A stretch of 9,684 nt of DNA, from the NCBI GenBank assembly GCA_003477345.1, contig DMTG01000212.1:1-9684 (forward strand), given 5' to 3'. Below the pieces are notes generated by a model. That model worked only from the letters and a program-made list of their open reading frames with translations. It was not told the DNA's origin and did no database searches. This DNA is from Succinivibrionaceae bacterium. GTDB taxonomy: Bacteria; Pseudomonadota; Gammaproteobacteria; Enterobacterales; Succinivibrionaceae. Shown piece by piece: positions 1 to 7,078 of the stretch. Position numbers and translations under genes: made by a program. The number at the start of each line of letters is the position of its first letter. The stretch's first letter is position 1.

Positions 1-168
1 CAGGAAACCAGACATATCACCATGCACAACGAGCAGGCAGTAATCAGCCCATCCTGGAGTATCCATTCAGGCTGTGGCACTGCAAGCTACACCTTCATCT
101 GGGCTATGGCTGGTGAAAACAAGGCTTTTGACGATATGGACGATATCGCAATCAAAGATCTGCGTTAA
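1..168 (+). CDS. kduI: 5-keto-4-deoxyuronate isomerase (KduI), C-terminal part
   Basis: Frame 1 is open from the window edge to a TAA at 166-168, with a second TAA right after it. It encodes the last 55 residues of a protein whose upstream part lies outside the window. The segments [31 protein letters not shown] and DDMD..AIKDLR are the characteristic C-terminus of KduI. In the family this cupin-fold, metal-dependent enzyme isomerises 5-keto-4-deoxyuronate to 3-deoxy-D-glycero-2,5-hexodiulosonate in the cytoplasm, during pectin, alginate or glycosaminoglycan breakdown. The histidine in ETRHI is probably one of the metal ligands; this is from memory of the family. A strong terminator follows 20 bases later, so kduI is the last gene of its transcript. 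Other uronate genes may lie to the left. Confidence 0.9.
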   Translation, partial: QETRHITMHNEQAVISPSWSIHSGCGTASYTFIWAMAGENKAFDDMDDIAIKDLR

Positions 169-188
169 TAAAAGCTAGCAAAAGACGC

Positions 189-229
189 AATAGTACAGGT
201 AGAGCGCATCTATCTGTACTATTTTTTTT
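189..229 (+). terminator. Rho-independent terminator after kduI
   Basis: A 15-bp stem (AATAGTACAGGTAGA paired with TCTATCTGTACTATT, with one G-U pair) closes a GCGCA loop and runs into eight Ts. It lies 20 bases after the kduI stop. The stop of the convergent glycohydrolase gene is one base beyond the T tract, so the hairpin also lies just downstream of that gene. Read on the minus strand it lacks an adjacent U tract, so it mainly serves kduI. Confidence 0.92.
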
Positions 230-230
230 G

Positions 231-1136
231 TTAGGCCATTGCCTTGTCGGTAAGGCTGTCCAGAATATTTTTAAGCTCCGGAGACAGGGCTTCTACCCAT
301 CTTACAGGGATCATTTCATAGCCATACATGGCCCCTGCGATGGCTCCTGAGATTGAGGCTATGGTGTTGGAGTCGCCGCCCATATTTATGACTTCTATAA
401 GGGTATCTTCAAAGGTAATGTTTCTTGCAATGCAGTGGAGCGCACAGTTAATGCTGTCTACGACCCATTCACCCGGATTTATCTGGGAACGCATGAGCAC
501 TTTGAGATCGCTGTGCTCGGTTTCCTCAAGCATGATTTCAAGGCAGCGGGCGACATCGCGCTCTCTTGCCATACGGTAGAGCATACGGGCTTCGATTCTG
601 CAGATCTCGGTAGATTCTTCATTGTAGTGAGTCATCTGGCCAATGAGCTTTGAATATTTTTCAGCCAGCGACAGATCTCTGTAAAAAAGTCCCGGGTAGA
701 CGTTGCGTACAAGAGCCCCGTTGCCGCCGCTCATATCGCCGTTTTCATCAGCTATCTTTCTGCTGATATCCAGCCAGCCTGAAGCTGTTTTGCAGCCTTT
801 TTCCTGAGCTTTTTCGATAGCACTCTTACAGGTCTCGCCAATATCTCTGGGAATTGAATTGAGCCATTCGTATAGCTGCGTGCCGATTTCCGGGATAGGG
901 TCGTCAGGATTTCTGACAATGCCGTTGGCCACCGCCAGCATCATGCGGGTATCATCGGTGGTTTCCCCAGGTGCGACATTGAGCCAGCCACCGCCTATCA
1001 TTTCAGTTACGGTGCCGTATTTTGAGGCTATAAGATCTGATCGCATGAACTCAAGAGGTGCGCCCAGCGCATCACCTATGACAGCGCCGTAGAGTGCTCC
1101 TTTGACCTTCGAATCAAGCTTTTTTGAACCCAGCAT
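231..1136 (-). CDS. ADP-ribosylglycohydrolase (DraG/ARH family)
   Basis: This 301-residue protein has the all-alpha DraG/ARH fold signatures in order: GALYGAVIGDALGAPLEF (13-30), the metal-binding TDDTRMML (60-67), SGGNGALVRNVYPGLFY (136-152) and GGDSNTIASISGAIAGAMYG (253-272). Family members use Mg2+ to remove ADP-ribose from proteins, nucleic acids or small molecules in the cytoplasm; the substrate here cannot be read from sequence. The second metal motif is usually GGD-T/S-DT; here the second Asp is Asn257, so one expected ligand is altered. The ATG at 1136 is preceded by AGGA nine bases upstream, overlapping the TAG of the transporter gene, so the two are co-transcribed and probably translationally coupled. 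No partner ADP-ribosyltransferase or nitrogenase gene is in the window, so a DraG role in nitrogen fixation is not supported. Confidence 0.9.
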   Translation of the reverse strand: MLGSKKLDSKVKGALYGAVIGDALGAPLEFMRSDLIASKYGTVTEMIGGGWLNVAPGETTDDTRMMLAVANGIVRNPDDPIPEIGTQLYEWLNSIPRDIGETCKSAIEKAQEKGCKTASGWLDISRKIADENGDMSGGNGALVRNVYPGLFYRDLSLAEKYSKLIGQMTHYNEESTEICRIEARMLYRMARERDVARCLEIMLEETEHSDLKVLMRSQINPGEWVVDSINCALHCIARNITFEDTLIEVINMGGDSNTIASISGAIAGAMYGYEMIPVRWVEALSPELKNILDSLTDKAMA

Positions 1137-1147
1137 CTGTTTTTATC

Positions 1148-2551
1148 CTAATGGAGGCTGGAAAGCGTGCCGCTTGCAAAAAGCTGGTTTTCCATGGCTT
1201 CGAGCTTTTTTCCGGCAGTATTCGGCAGGCCTTTGTAGACTGCAATTAAAAGGACACTGGCTGCAACTATTTCTACTATGAGAGTGCTCGCCTGACCTAG
1301 AGAGGCGGTAAACATAGCAAAATATTCTTCACCTATCAGCCAGAGAATGGCATTGAGAAAGAGAATGGCTGCTACACCCAGCTCTCTGCCTCTTACCGGG
1401 AGTACTTCACTTACAATCACATAAAAGAAGCAGTAAATAAGCATAGAGGCGGCATACACAAAGATAAGCAGGAAGCCTGCCATAAACAGAGAGCTTACCT
1501 TAGACAGCTCCATGGCACTTATAAACAGAAGGATGCTTTCGATAACGATAATCATGCCTAAGGCTGAGAGCATAATGGTACGGCGCCCGATCCTGTCTGA
1601 GGCGATGAGAGCGGTTACGGCTCCGAAAAAGGCCACGGTAACCGAGGATTTGACCAGAGTGTAGTCATAGTCATAGTTATTAGGGAAAATCAGATCTACG
1701 AAAATTTCCTGATGCTCTTTGACAATATCCAGAAAGTGATAAGGAATAATGAAGGCTCCGCACAGATGGATCATGATGGTTATAAACGCCAGATACCAGA
1801 TCACGCGTCTGTAGTCATCATTGTGAATAAACAGAGATAAGCCGCGGTCTTCACCCTGACAGCACTCGTTGATATTGGCAAGCTCTCTTGCAGCATAGCC
1901 TGTATCCTGTCTTAAATTGAGCAGTACCGACAGGGAAACTTCAGAAAATCCTGACAGTGCCAGCCAGCGAGGGCTCTCAGGCAGCTTAATGACGGCCACA
2001 GCTGCAACTATAAGACAGTAGACAATGATAATCGCCGCAAGGGTAAGCGCTGAGTGGGGCAGATGATCTTTTCCTAAAATTGCAATCAGGGTACCTAAGG
2101 CAATAAAAAAGGCGTTTAAAAGTCCTGCAAAGCCGCGATTTACTGGCAGGGAGATTTCTGTAATGAAAATTATGGAAGTGAGGATATAGATTCCAAAACA
2201 GGCGCCTAAGGCAAACTCAGAGAGCAGAAAAAGACTGATGCCAGAGGAGAAAATCATGGCACACAGACTAAGAGTGCCTAGGACAAAGCTTCCTATTATT
2301 GGAGTCTTGCGGCCAGAGCTGTTGGTAAGAAAGCTTCCGAAGAAGAAGCCTGCTATCATGCCTAAGAGAATAATATTGATGATGGTGTCTATGTCTCTGT
2401 CTTCGAGCATGAACAGGTTAACAAACTGCGGCTTATAGGCAAAAATGAATCCCAGGTTGAATCCGAACAGCGGGGACATCAGGCAGACAATCAGCGTATA
2501 GATCAGCGGCCGTACTAGGGGATCTGATAATTTGTTTGCATTAGTCTGCAT
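1148..2551 (-). CDS. MFS transporter, sugar-porter-like
   Basis: This 467-residue, very hydrophobic protein fits twelve membrane helices. It carries sugar porter (TC 2.A.1.1) marks: SSGRK (78-82) in the loop after TM2, E132...RG (139-140) after TM4, PESPRWL (191-197) after TM6, DRIGRR (319-324) between TM8 and TM9, E382...PVRGR (385-389) after TM10, and LPNTAGKKLEAME (442-454) in place of the usual PETKG..LEE tail. It should be an inner-membrane, probably proton-coupled, importer. The TM7 sugar-binding motif QQxxGxN is not kept: the equivalent stretch is IHLCGAFI (261-268), so the substrate may not be a common hexose. The start at 2551 has AGGA eight bases upstream. The glycohydrolase follows after 11 bp, so the two may act on one ribosylated or nucleoside-type compound (inference). 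Confidence 0.9.
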   Translation of the reverse strand: MQTNANKLSDPLVRPLIYTLIVCLMSPLFGFNLGFIFAYKPQFVNLFMLEDRDIDTIINIILLGMIAGFFFGSFLTNSSGRKTPIIGSFVLGTLSLCAMIFSSGISLFLLSEFALGACFGIYILTSIIFITEISLPVNRGFAGLLNAFFIALGTLIAILGKDHLPHSALTLAAIIIVYCLIVAAVAVIKLPESPRWLALSGFSEVSLSVLLNLRQDTGYAARELANINECCQGEDRGLSLFIHNDDYRRVIWYLAFITIMIHLCGAFIIPYHFLDIVKEHQEIFVDLIFPNNYDYDYTLVKSSVTVAFFGAVTALIASDRIGRRTIMLSALGMIIVIESILLFISAMELSKVSSLFMAGFLLIFVYAASMLIYCFFYVIVSEVLPVRGRELGVAAILFLNAILWLIGEEYFAMFTASLGQASTLIVEIVAASVLLIAVYKGLPNTAGKKLEAMENQLFASGTLSSLH

Positions 2552-2658
2552 TTAGGGTTCCTGTGCTCAGAAAATATTTCTTCAAGCGGTTGTCATATTG
2601 CGCTTATGCCGTGTATATTCTGCAAAAGCAAATTTTATTCATCAAAAAAACAGTGAGC

Positions 2659-2667
2659 ATTATAACA
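2659..2667 (-). promoter_or_regulatory. Extended -10 promoter candidate for the transporter-glycohydrolase operon
   Basis: The minus strand reads TGTTATAAT here: a perfect TATAAT with the TGn extension. No good -35 hexamer lies 16-18 bases upstream, as is often seen with extended -10 promoters. Transcription would begin near 2652, giving a leader of about 100 nt before the ATG at 2551. The leader has an inverted repeat, AAGCG (2584-2588) and CGCTT (2601-2605), that could be an operator half-site pair; this is weak. Confidence 0.5.
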
Positions 2668-2730
2668 GTTTGCGGTATTTTATAGCTAATATGAAAAACC
2701 TAAACTGCTAATATATTGATTTTTAAAATA

Positions 2731-2736
2731 TATAAT
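2731..2736 (+). promoter_or_regulatory. Possible -10 hexamer for the acetyltransferase gene
   Basis: A perfect TATAAT lies in a very AT-rich stretch, but no clear -35 element is found at normal spacing. If used, transcription starts near 2743. That would leave the TTG codon at 2744 with no ribosome-binding site and the ATG at 2807 with a leader of about 64 nt, which favours the ATG as start. Confidence 0.3.
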
Positions 2737-2806
2737 ATAAAGATTGGCTGCAGATCTTACGATTTTGGTGTTTATTGCCTATACAGGCAGCGTTTTTAGA
2801 GAGCAT

Positions 2807-3412
2807 ATGAGTATGTCTGGACTTATAGCATTTATAAAACTGAAAATAAATGAAGCACTGCACTCTCTGCATCATATGAAAAGAGACCGGGCTCTTATTC
2901 ATATGAATATCCGCATGGCCAGGGGAGCCCGACGCAAAGAAGAGCTCAGGGATGACGGTCTGATTTTCAGAGCAGGTACCAAAGCTGATCTTAAAAAGAT
3001 TGATGAGCAGCATTTAAAAATTTATAAAGTGCCGATTTTAGAATGGCTGCGCCGGGTATACAGCGTATGTCCAGAGGAACTGATAGGCGTTGTCGAAACG
3101 CAGGATAAAGAGCTCATAGGCTATGATCTTTTCATGTTTAACGAGTCTGAGGTTACACAGGAGATCATTCACGAGTGGGAAGTTGTCATTGCGCCTGAAT
3201 ATCAGGGCAGGGGAATTGCCACCAGGCTCAGGCGTTACTCTGCAGAGAGCTACAATCACGGCAGACTTGCAGGGGTGTCAACCCTGGCAGGCTTTTCTGA
3301 TGTTAAAGCTTTAAGAACCGCGCAGAAGGCTGGCTTTGCCATAACCAGGGCTTCAGCCAAGCCACCTGCTCATTATCTGTTTAAATACCTGAAAAAAGCG
3401 CAGGACAGCTAA
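2807..3412 (+). CDS. GNAT-family N-acetyltransferase
   Basis: The frame encodes a GNAT-fold enzyme of about 201 residues. It has the acetyl-CoA-binding motif A, VVIAPEYQGRGIATRLRR (about 126-143, with the Q-x-x-G-x-G/A pattern as QGRGIA), then motif B-like ALRTAQKAGFAI (about 168-179), and an N-terminal beta strand LIFRAGTKADLKKIDEQH that opens the fold. GNAT enzymes transfer an acetyl group from acetyl-CoA to an amine; the acceptor is unknown here. The open frame extends to a TTG at 2744, but that codon sits only about 8 nt after a possible -10 box. I therefore prefer ATG 2807, preceded by AGAGAG; the ATG at 2813 is also possible. The basic stretch of about 45 residues before the fold (H- and R-rich) has no recognised match. 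The gene is divergent from the transporter operon and convergent with flagellin, so it is probably monocistronic. Confidence 0.8.
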   Translation: MSMSGLIAFIKLKINEALHSLHHMKRDRALIHMNIRMARGARRKEELRDDGLIFRAGTKADLKKIDEQHLKIYKVPILEWLRRVYSVCPEELIGVVETQDKELIGYDLFMFNESEVTQEIIHEWEVVIAPEYQGRGIATRLRRYSAESYNHGRLAGVSTLAGFSDVKALRTAQKAGFAITRASAKPPAHYLFKYLKKAQDS

Positions 3413-3419
3413 ATCTGTC
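3404..3419. terminator. Weak hairpin between convergent acetyltransferase and flagellin genes
   Basis: GACAG (3404-3408) and CTGTC (3415-3419) form a 5-bp stem with a 6-nt loop that spans the acetyltransferase stop codon. A pyrimidine-rich run, not a clean T tract, follows on the plus strand. It is the only hairpin I see in the 23-bp convergent gap and may act in both directions. Confidence 0.25.
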
Positions 3420-3435
3420 GGCCTCTCTTTTCTTT

Positions 3436-4371
3436 TTAGGACTGCAGAATCTGCAGGGCGATTTCAGGTCTTGAATTGGCCTGGGTCAATATACTGACAG
3501 AGCCCTGCTGCAGAATCTGAGCTGCAGTCATCTTGGACACTTCATCTGCCCAGTCGGTATCTCTGATCTGAGATCTGGAACTGCTTACGTTTTCCTTGAT
3601 ATTCTCCTGATTTCTGATAGTAGCTTCGAGTCGGTTCTGTACAGCACCAAACTCGGCTCGCTTGGAGTCTATGGCTCTGAGCAGACCGTCAACGCCTGCC
3701 AGAATCATCTGAGCCTTGCTGGCGGTAGTAATGTCAATACCGCCGCCGTTGACCTTGTATGAGAACAGCTCGGTATACTTGCAGTAAACCGAGGCCGTCA
3801 GGGTGTCATGTGCCGGAATTTCAAAGGTGTCAGAACCGGTATACTTGGCAGCTAGATAGGCAATAGAACTGGTATTGAAGCCTACTCTGAGGTCGATTTT
3901 TATGATGCTGTTAGGATCAGGACTTATCTGGAATCTGACAACCGAGGCGGTTCCGTTTAAGATGTCTTCACCTGCAAAGGTGGTGTCTTCTGAAATTCTG
4001 CAGATTTCTTCATTCAGGGCATCCACTTCCTGCTGCAGAGCCAGTCTGTCGTTGCTGGTATAGATGCCGTTGGCTGACTGCAGAGCCAGGACACGAATAC
4101 GCTGCAGCATGGAGGTGATTTCTTCAAGGGCGCCTTCAGCTGTCTGCGCGTAGGAAATGGCATTCTGAGCGTTTCTGTTGGTCTGACTTAGAGAGTCGAT
4201 TTCGGTAGTCAGACGATCGGAGGTCTGAACCCCTGCAGGATCATCCTTTGCAGAATTAATGCGTAATCCAGAGGAAAGTCTTTCATATGAAGTATCAAGA
4301 GTTTTAGTCGAAATGTTCAGAGCATTTCTGGACTTTAGCGACGAAATATTGGTATGTAGATATAAAGACAT
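3436..4371 (-). CDS. fliC: Flagellin
   Basis: This 311-residue protein has both conserved flagellin ends. The N-terminal D0/D1 region (1-140) includes NISSLKSRNALN, SYERLSSGLRINSAKDDPAG (28-47) and the MLQRIRVLALQSANG helix (88-102) that matches the TLR5-recognised region of proteobacterial flagellins. The C-terminal region (235-311) includes FGAVQNRLEATI, DTDWADEVSKMTAAQILQQGS and ILTQANSRPEIALQILQ. The variable middle is short. The protein polymerises into the external flagellar filament after type III export, so it has no signal peptide. Translation starts at 4371 after an ideal AAGGAG. Oddities are two cysteines (C124, C197), rare in flagellins, and FAGEDILNG where the usual form is FNG..LL.G. 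It may be one of several flagellin paralogues, so the symbol is generic. A chemoreceptor gene lies 133 bp upstream on the same strand. Confidence 0.96.
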   Translation of the reverse strand: MSLYLHTNISSLKSRNALNISTKTLDTSYERLSSGLRINSAKDDPAGVQTSDRLTTEIDSLSQTNRNAQNAISYAQTAEGALEEITSMLQRIRVLALQSANGIYTSNDRLALQQEVDALNEEICRISEDTTFAGEDILNGTASVVRFQISPDPNSIIKIDLRVGFNTSSIAYLAAKYTGSDTFEIPAHDTLTASVYCKYTELFSYKVNGGGIDITTASKAQMILAGVDGLLRAIDSKRAEFGAVQNRLEATIRNQENIKENVSSSRSQIRDTDWADEVSKMTAAQILQQGSVSILTQANSRPEIALQILQS

Positions 4372-4404
4372 TTTTCTCTCCTTGCGGCATTAACTCACTA
4401 AAGT

Positions 4405-4418
4405 GGCAATTAATTGCC
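4405..4418. promoter_or_regulatory. Perfect 14-bp palindrome in the flagellin leader
   Basis: GGCAATTAATTGCC is an exact palindrome, 34 to 47 bases before the flagellin ATG. If the promoter at 4434-4449 is used, it lies just inside the transcript, where it could form a 5-bp hairpin with a TTAA loop close to the ribosome-binding site. It could instead be a dimeric operator. Function is not known. Confidence 0.4.
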
Positions 4419-4433
4419 GTTTTGGAGAATATA

Positions 4434-4449
4434 TGAAAAAACTGTGCCA
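4434..4449 (-). promoter_or_regulatory. Sigma-54-like promoter of the flagellin gene
   Basis: The minus strand reads TGGCACAGTTTTTTCA. This matches the sigma-54 layout TGGCAC-N5-TTGCA with the -24 GG intact; the -12 GC is TC here. Transcription would start near 4423, leaving about 50 nt of leader. Sigma-54 control of flagellin is known for some polar-flagellated gammaproteobacteria (such as Vibrio flaA). The overlapping TAAAGTTC resembles a sigma-28 -35, but no matching -10 follows. Confidence 0.45.
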
Positions 4450-4504
4450 GAACTTTAAATGACAAAATAATAGACTGTTTATTAGCAGTATTTTTTGATA
4501 TTTA

Positions 4505-6286
4505 TTATTCCTTCAGCTTGAAAAACTGCAGATCGCTGTACTGGGTTGAGGCCAGCTTGCTTATATCGTCGACACTCTGCTTGATGCTCTGAATGGTATT
4601 GATATTGTTCTGCTGCAGGGTATTGATGTTGACAATACTCTGGTTTACATCGGAAGTTCTCGCCTGCTGCTCCTCACAGGAGTTTACGATTTCCTCGGAC
4701 ATGTCGCTTATGGTGGCGATAATTCCCATGATTTCTTCAATTGAGGAGTTTGCCCTTGAGCTCTGCCGTACGGATTTTTCCATTTCATCTTCGCAGGAGG
4801 CCATAACTTTGACTGAGTTATCCACAGCTCCTGACAGTTTTTCAATGGTTGCTGCCACTTCTTTGGTAGATTTGGCGGTTCTGAACGCAAGCTCGCGGAT
4901 TTCATCGGCAACCACGGCAAAGCCGCGGCCGTAGGTACCAGAGCGGGCGGCCTCAATGGTAGCGTTCAGGGCCAGCAGATTGGTCTGATCGGCAATATCT
5001 GCGATGGTTTTGACAATTTCTCTAATCTGATCGCCCATGTCATTTACATGCATGATTGAAACAGAGGTGTCTCTCAGTCTGTCTGCCAGCGCATGCGTGG
5101 TGGTAATATTGTCCTGCATGGTTACTCTGCAGGTGTCAGAGGCTTCTTCAGCACTTTTAACCTCGTCTAAGGTTTGCTTGGCAAACTCGGTAACCTTCTG
5201 AATTGAGCTTTCCAGTACCGTGGTGGCTTCTGCGACATCATTGGCTTTGGAACTCTGAATTTCACTGCCGCTTTGAATGTCTTCAATCTGCACGGTGCTC
5301 TGATCCATCATGCTGTGCATGGTTTTAAAATCGTTCCTGAGTTTGAATACCGTGGTATTCATGGTATCAGCAACCTTGTCGACCATGTTTTCAATATTGC
5401 CGATTTCATTGAAATGCTTGATGACATTCTTTCTCTGCATGTTGCCCTTGGCCAGCTGAACCAGAGACTGCCAGAGTCTTCTTATCTCTGTGTTGAAGGA
5501 GCGGTTTAAAAGAAAAACAATTAATATAGCGGCAATAGAGGCGATGACGAATGAGCCTATGAGTTCATATTTGGTTCTGCTTACTACGTCAGCATTGTTT
5601 TTAGTGTCCAGAATTACATAATGCAGCAGATTCTTTTCAACGTTGTTGAACTCATGGATCAGAGGAAAAATAAATTTTGCGGTTGCGTTTCCTATATCTC
5701 TGGATACATCCTGATTCTGCTTAAGCTTACCCTGAATCTGTCCTATAGACAGGACATAGTTGTCTAAATATTCCTTGATTTTCGGAAGATGCACAGAAGT
5801 AAGGGAGCCTTTGAGCAGCTTGAGCGAATCCCGGTCAAGTCCGTCGATGATTTTTTTCAGTCTGTCAGGAACCTTTTCTATGTTCTTGATATCCATTCCT
5901 AGAATTTTCTCTATGTTTTCAGGGCTCTTGGATATCAGATAGTCACCGGTTATCAGCTCGAATTTGCCGATTTCTGAACGCAGTCTCGACACATCCTGAT
6001 AGGCTTTATCTACCTTGTCTAAGAAAAGAGAACTTTCATTGGTGCTTTTGTTGATGATGTTCAGGGAGGATATAATTGCAATCAGAAAAATAAGCAGGAT
6101 AACTCCGAAGCTTAGATACATTCTGTTAGACAGAGAAATATCTGAAAATCTCAGAGTAAGCAGAGATTTTAAAAACGGCCTGGAATTGTAGGCGTATTCT
6201 TTAGAGTCACTGTTTTTAACGACTTTGCTGTCTGGTTTAGATGTAGACTGTGCTGATTTCTCTTTGGCCTTTTTAAAAAGCTTCAT
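4505..6286 (-). CDS. Methyl-accepting chemotaxis protein
   Basis: This 593-residue protein has the layout of a membrane chemoreceptor. There is a basic cytoplasmic N-terminus (1-55), TM1 (about 57-79), a mostly helical periplasmic sensor of about 160 residues (80-241), TM2 (about 242-261), a HAMP-like linker (262-315) and a long coiled-coil signalling domain. The hairpin tip is clear: [23 protein letters not shown] (428-450) followed by [23 protein letters not shown] (452-474), the region that contacts CheA and CheW. The sensor looks like a four-helix bundle and its ligand is unknown. The C-terminus ends FFKLKE with no NWETF-like CheR/CheB tether. The 55-residue N-terminal tail is longer than usual, since most receptors begin close to TM1. 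The internal Met56 has no ribosome-binding site, whereas ATG 6286 is preceded by AGAGG. The flagellin gene is next downstream. Confidence 0.95.
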   Translation of the reverse strand: MKLFKKAKEKSAQSTSKPDSKVVKNSDSKEYAYNSRPFLKSLLTLRFSDISLSNRMYLSFGVILLIFLIAIISSLNIINKSTNESSLFLDKVDKAYQDVSRLRSEIGKFELITGDYLISKSPENIEKILGMDIKNIEKVPDRLKKIIDGLDRDSLKLLKGSLTSVHLPKIKEYLDNYVLSIGQIQGKLKQNQDVSRDIGNATAKFIFPLIHEFNNVEKNLLHYVILDTKNNADVVSRTKYELIGSFVIASIAAILIVFLLNRSFNTEIRRLWQSLVQLAKGNMQRKNVIKHFNEIGNIENMVDKVADTMNTTVFKLRNDFKTMHSMMDQSTVQIEDIQSGSEIQSSKANDVAEATTVLESSIQKVTEFAKQTLDEVKSAEEASDTCRVTMQDNITTTHALADRLRDTSVSIMHVNDMGDQIREIVKTIADIADQTNLLALNATIEAARSGTYGRGFAVVADEIRELAFRTAKSTKEVAATIEKLSGAVDNSVKVMASCEDEMEKSVRQSSRANSSIEEIMGIIATISDMSEEIVNSCEEQQARTSDVNQSIVNINTLQQNNINTIQSIKQSVDDISKLASTQYSDLQFFKLKE

Positions 6287-6339
6287 ACATCCGGCCTCTC
6301 GCCGTTAAGAATCTTACTTAATATCCGGTTATTAAAAAA

Positions 6340-6345
6340 ATTATA
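6340..6345 (-). promoter_or_regulatory. Possible -10 box for the chemoreceptor gene
   Basis: The minus strand reads TATAAT about 54 bases before the chemoreceptor ATG. The -35 position 17 bases upstream is not a good match. No convincing sigma-28 box is seen in this 226-bp divergent spacer. Confidence 0.3.
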
Positions 6346-6424
6346 TGGTATTTTGGGTATATTTCTTTTATTAATGTTTAAGAATGAGCGTTTGATCAAG
6401 CCTGCATTCTCTTTGGAAGGATTT

Positions 6425-6453
6425 TTGGCAAAGAAGTGATAATTAGGTAAAAT
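6425..6453 (+). promoter_or_regulatory. Sigma-70 promoter of smpB
   Basis: TTGGCA (6425-6430) and TAAAAT (6448-6453) each match the consensus at five of six positions, and they are separated by exactly 17 bases. Transcription would start near 6460, about 53 nt before the smpB ATG. Confidence 0.6.
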
Positions 6454-6512
6454 GTTCAGGCATTAATAAAAAATAAATAAGTGATTGCTGAAAAAATTAC
6501 AGAACATAAAAA

Positions 6513-6992
6513 ATGGCTAAAAAAGATAAACAGAATAACTCCAACATAATTGCGGTAAATCGCAAGGCCAGCTTTGAATACTTCATAGAGGAACGATTCG
6601 AAGCCGGTCTGTCACTGCAGGGCTGGGAAGTAAAAGCTCTGAGAGCCGGCAAGGCCAATATCAGTGAAGCGTACGTGACGGCAAAAGACGGTGAAATAAT
6701 TTTATTAGGCTCGATAATCAATCCGTTAAAGACCTCCTGTGCCTTTGTGGTAAGCGATCCGACCAGAACCCGTAAACTTCTGCTCAACAGGAGAGAAATT
6801 GACAAGCTGGTCGGCAAGACCGTAAGAGCCGGCTATACTCTTATTCCTCTGAAAATGTACTGGAAGAATTCCTGGGCCAAGATAGAGATTGCCGTGGCAA
6901 AAGGCAAGCAGGAACATGACAAGCGCGACAGTATCAAAGACAAGCAGTGGGCCAGAGACAAAGAGCGTATAATGAAAAAATCTTTCAGATAG
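6513..6992 (+). CDS. smpB: SsrA-binding protein SmpB
   Basis: At 159 residues this is full length for SmpB (usually about 160). Hallmarks are IIAVNRKASFEYFIEE (12-27), GWEVKALRAGKANISEAYV (37-55), DPTRTRKLLLNRREI (82-96), YTLIPLKMYWK (108-118) and the basic C-terminal tail KGKQEHDKRDSIKDKQWARDKERIMK. The oligonucleotide-binding barrel holds the tRNA-like part of tmRNA, and the C-terminal tail enters the empty mRNA channel of stalled ribosomes to start trans-translation. Its RNA partner ssrA lies only 86 bp downstream on the same strand, so both components of the rescue system are together, but each has its own promoter and a terminator lies between them. The ribosome-binding site before ATG 6513 is poor, with no GGAG in an A-rich leader. 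The alternative frame on the other strand is a shadow. Confidence 0.98.
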   Translation: MAKKDKQNNSNIIAVNRKASFEYFIEERFEAGLSLQGWEVKALRAGKANISEAYVTAKDGEIILLGSIINPLKTSCAFVVSDPTRTRKLLLNRREIDKLVGKTVRAGYTLIPLKMYWKNSWAKIEIAVAKGKQEHDKRDSIKDKQWARDKERIMKKSFR

Positions 6993-7000
6993 TCAAAGTG

Positions 7001-7019
7001 AACTTGCAGTTCTTTTTTT
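7001..7019 (+). terminator. Short terminator after smpB
   Basis: GAACT and AGTTC form a 5-bp stem around a TGC loop, followed at once by a run of seven Ts. The stem is short, so it may be leaky and allow some readthrough into ssrA. Confidence 0.6.
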
Positions 7020-7030
7020 CTGAAATATAA

Positions 7031-7059
7031 TTGAAAAAAAGCAGCATCATTGCTATGAT
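7031..7059 (+). promoter_or_regulatory. Promoter of ssrA
   Basis: TTGAAA (7031-7036), a 17-bp spacer and TATGAT (7054-7059) preceded by TGC (extended -10) make a strong sigma-70 promoter. The start near 7066 gives a 5' leader of about 13 nt, to be removed by RNase P before the mature end at 7079. Confidence 0.8.
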
Positions 7060-7078
7060 TACTGCCTACTCAAGCTTT

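Noticed and set aside
2744..2806. TTG start extending the acetyltransferase by 21 residues
   Set aside because: It lies only about 8 nt after a TATAAT, has no ribosome-binding site, and the extra residues are not part of the GNAT fold.
4434..4465. Sigma-28 promoter for flagellin
   Set aside because: TAAAGTTC is a good -35 match, but the sequence 11 bases later matches the GCCGATAA -10 at only two of eight positions.
4471..4496. Terminator after the chemoreceptor gene
   Set aside because: The ACTG/CAGT stem is only 4 bp, and its T run is on the plus strand, opposite to the chemoreceptor gene; no plus-strand gene ends here.
6497..6817. Minus-strand reading frame opposite smpB
   Set aside because: It is a shadow of smpB, which is unmistakable on the plus strand.
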